Below the pieces are notes generated by a model. It did not search any database. It was not told the DNA's origin and saw nothing but the letters and a program-made list of their open reading frames with translations. The translations under genes were made by a program, and so were the position numbers. A stretch of 7,012 bases of DNA from an uncultured Hymenobacter sp. (GTDB taxonomy: Bacteria; Bacteroidota; Bacteroidia; Cytophagales; Hymenobacteraceae), in contig CALMOO010000614.1 of NCBI GenBank assembly GCA_937871705.1, positions 1 through 7,012 on the forward strand, written 5' to 3'. Below, in pieces: positions 5,855-7,012 of this stretch (position 1 is the first letter of the stretch; each line of letters begins with the position of its first letter).

Positions 5855-7012
5855 ATGAATCCCACCCTTAGCAACTCGCCGCCCGTGGCCAATACGCCCG
5901 ACACCGTCATGGGCAAGTACCGCTGGACCATCTGTTCGCTGGTGTTTTTTGCCACGACCATCAACTACCTCGACCGGGCGGTTATCTCGTTGCTAAAGCC
6001 CTACTTGGAGAAGGCATTTAGCTGGAACTCGGGCGACTATGCCAACATCGAGATTGCGTTTAAGCTGGCGTATGCCATTGGCATGATAGGGGTAGGCCGC
6101 ATTATCGACAAGCTGGGCACCAAGCTGGGCTACGCGCTCTCGACCACACTGTGGAGCGTGGCTGCGATGGGCCACGCGCTGGTTAGCAGCACGTTGGGCT
6201 TTGGGGTAGCGCGCGGTTTTTTAGGCCTCACCGAAGCTGGCAATTTTCCGGCCGCCATCAAGACTACGGCCGAATGGTTTCCGCAGCGCGAGCGGGCGCT
6301 GGCCACGGGCATCTTCAACTCGGGGTCTAACGTGGGCGCTATTGTGGCCCCGCTTTCGGTGCCGCTCATTGCCGAAACCATTGGCTGGCAATGGGCTTTC
6401 ATCATCACGGGCGCGCTGGGTTTTGTGTGGCTGGTGCTGTGGATGCTCATCTACGAAACGCCCGCCGACAGCAAACGCCTGAGCAAGGCCGAATTTGACT
6501 ACATCAACGCCGATATTCCGGTTGGCCTGCCCGCCGAGGGGGTAGTAGAAGAAAAGCCCAAAGTGGGCTGGCTGCCGCTGCTGGGCTTCCGCCAAACCTG
6601 GGCCTTCGTGATTGGCAAGTTCATTACTGACCCTATCTGGTGGTTTTACCTCTTTTGGCTGCCCGATTTTTTGGGCAAGCAGTACCACTTGAAGGGGACG
6701 GCTATTGCCTTGCCGGTAGCGGCAGTGTACATCTTGTCGAGCGTGGGCAGCGTGGGCGGCGGCTACCTGCCGCTAGGCTTTATCAAGCGCGGCATGCCGG
6801 CTTTTCAGGCGCGCAAAACGTCGATGCTGCTTATTGCCTGCTGCGTATGCCCCATTGTGTTTGCGCAGTGGCTGGGCGGCATGAATATGTGGCTGGCGGT
6901 GCTGGTAATCGGCATCGCGGCGGCGGCGCATCAGGCCTGGAGCGCTAACATCTTCACCACCGTGTCGGACATGTTTCCGAAGCGGGCGGTGGCTTCGGTC
7001 ACGGGCATTGGC
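5855..7012 (+). CDS. exuT: Hexuronate (galacturonate/glucuronate) MFS transporter, 3' end missing
   Basis: The frame stays open from ATG 5855 to the window edge and gives 386 residues. Anion:cation symporters of the ExuT type have about 430, so roughly 40-50 residues are missing. This inner-membrane major facilitator protein would import hexuronates with protons and feed UxaC. A polar N-tail of about 20 residues precedes the first membrane segment (about 23-47), which ends in the family block NYLDRAVI (37-44). The MFS loop 2-3 motif appears as GRIIDKLGTKLG (81-92). The ACS-family signature GFLGLTEAGNFPAAIK (121-136), followed by EWFPQRERALATG, is clear. A charged central loop spans about 201-237. 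A later ATG at 5909 would trim the tail, but either start keeps the first membrane segment. Hexuronate as substrate rests on the family plus the operon context. A related sugar-acid carrier is the alternative. Confidence 0.88.
   Translation, partial: MNPTLSNSPPVANTPDTVMGKYRWTICSLVFFATTINYLDRAVISLLKPYLEKAFSWNSGDYANIEIAFKLAYAIGMIGVGRIIDKLGTKLGYALSTTLWSVAAMGHALVSSTLGFGVARGFLGLTEAGNFPAAIKTTAEWFPQRERALATGIFNSGSNVGAIVAPLSVPLIAETIGWQWAFIITGALGFVWLVLWMLIYETPADSKRLSKAEFDYINADIPVGLPAEGVVEEKPKVGWLPLLGFRQTWAFVIGKFITDPIWWFYLFWLPDFLGKQYHLKGTAIALPVAAVYILSSVGSVGGGYLPLGFIKRGMPAFQARKTSMLLIACCVCPIVFAQWLGGMNMWLAVLVIGIAAAAHQAWSANIFTTVSDMFPKRAVASVTGIG

Noticed and set aside
6221..6688. Minus-strand open frame of 155 codons opposite exuT
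   Set aside because: The + strand frame encodes a clear MFS transporter with family signatures; the antisense product is rich in Gln/Arg/His and shows no domain.

Overview
This window carries a single-strand (+) gene cluster for uronic acid catabolism, essentially the galacturonate branch of the Ashwell isomerase pathway. It most likely comes from a GC-rich member of the Bacteroidota of the Hymenobacter/Cytophagales type. That assignment is inference. It rests on the protein flavour, the lack of purine-rich Shine-Dalgarno sequences before the genes, and intergenic palindromes with a TGTCA...GCGAAG core that I recall (not searched) as common in such genomes.

Layout: the 3' end of a tagaturonate reductase gene (uxaB, 1-510) enters from the left. 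It is followed by altronate dehydratase (uxaA, 657-2306), uronate isomerase (uxaC, 2475-3920), a PfkB-family 2-keto-3-deoxygluconate kinase (kdgK, 4113-5123), KDPG aldolase (eda, 5190-5840) and an ExuT-like hexuronate transporter of the major facilitator superfamily (5855 to the right edge, 3' end missing).

Together the genes take D-galacturonate from uptake to central metabolism. ExuT imports the sugar acid and UxaC makes D-tagaturonate. UxaB reduces this to D-altronate and UxaA dehydrates it to 2-keto-3-deoxygluconate. KdgK phosphorylates that to KDPG, and Eda splits it into pyruvate and glyceraldehyde-3-phosphate. UxaC normally also accepts glucuronate, but the fructuronate-branch genes uxuA and uxuB are not in the window.

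The coding content is ordinary. The more unusual material lies between genes: a 109-bp element with 30-bp imperfect terminal inverted repeats between uxaA and uxaC; a related palindrome between kdgK and eda; a 7-bp tandem repeat abutting the uxaC start; an 18-bp perfect stem-loop without a T tract between uxaC and kdgK; and a TATCCT box just before three of the five visible starts. No intergenic stretch exceeds 300 bases. I see no tRNA, rRNA, CRISPR array, insertion sequence or regulator gene, and no clearly novel system.
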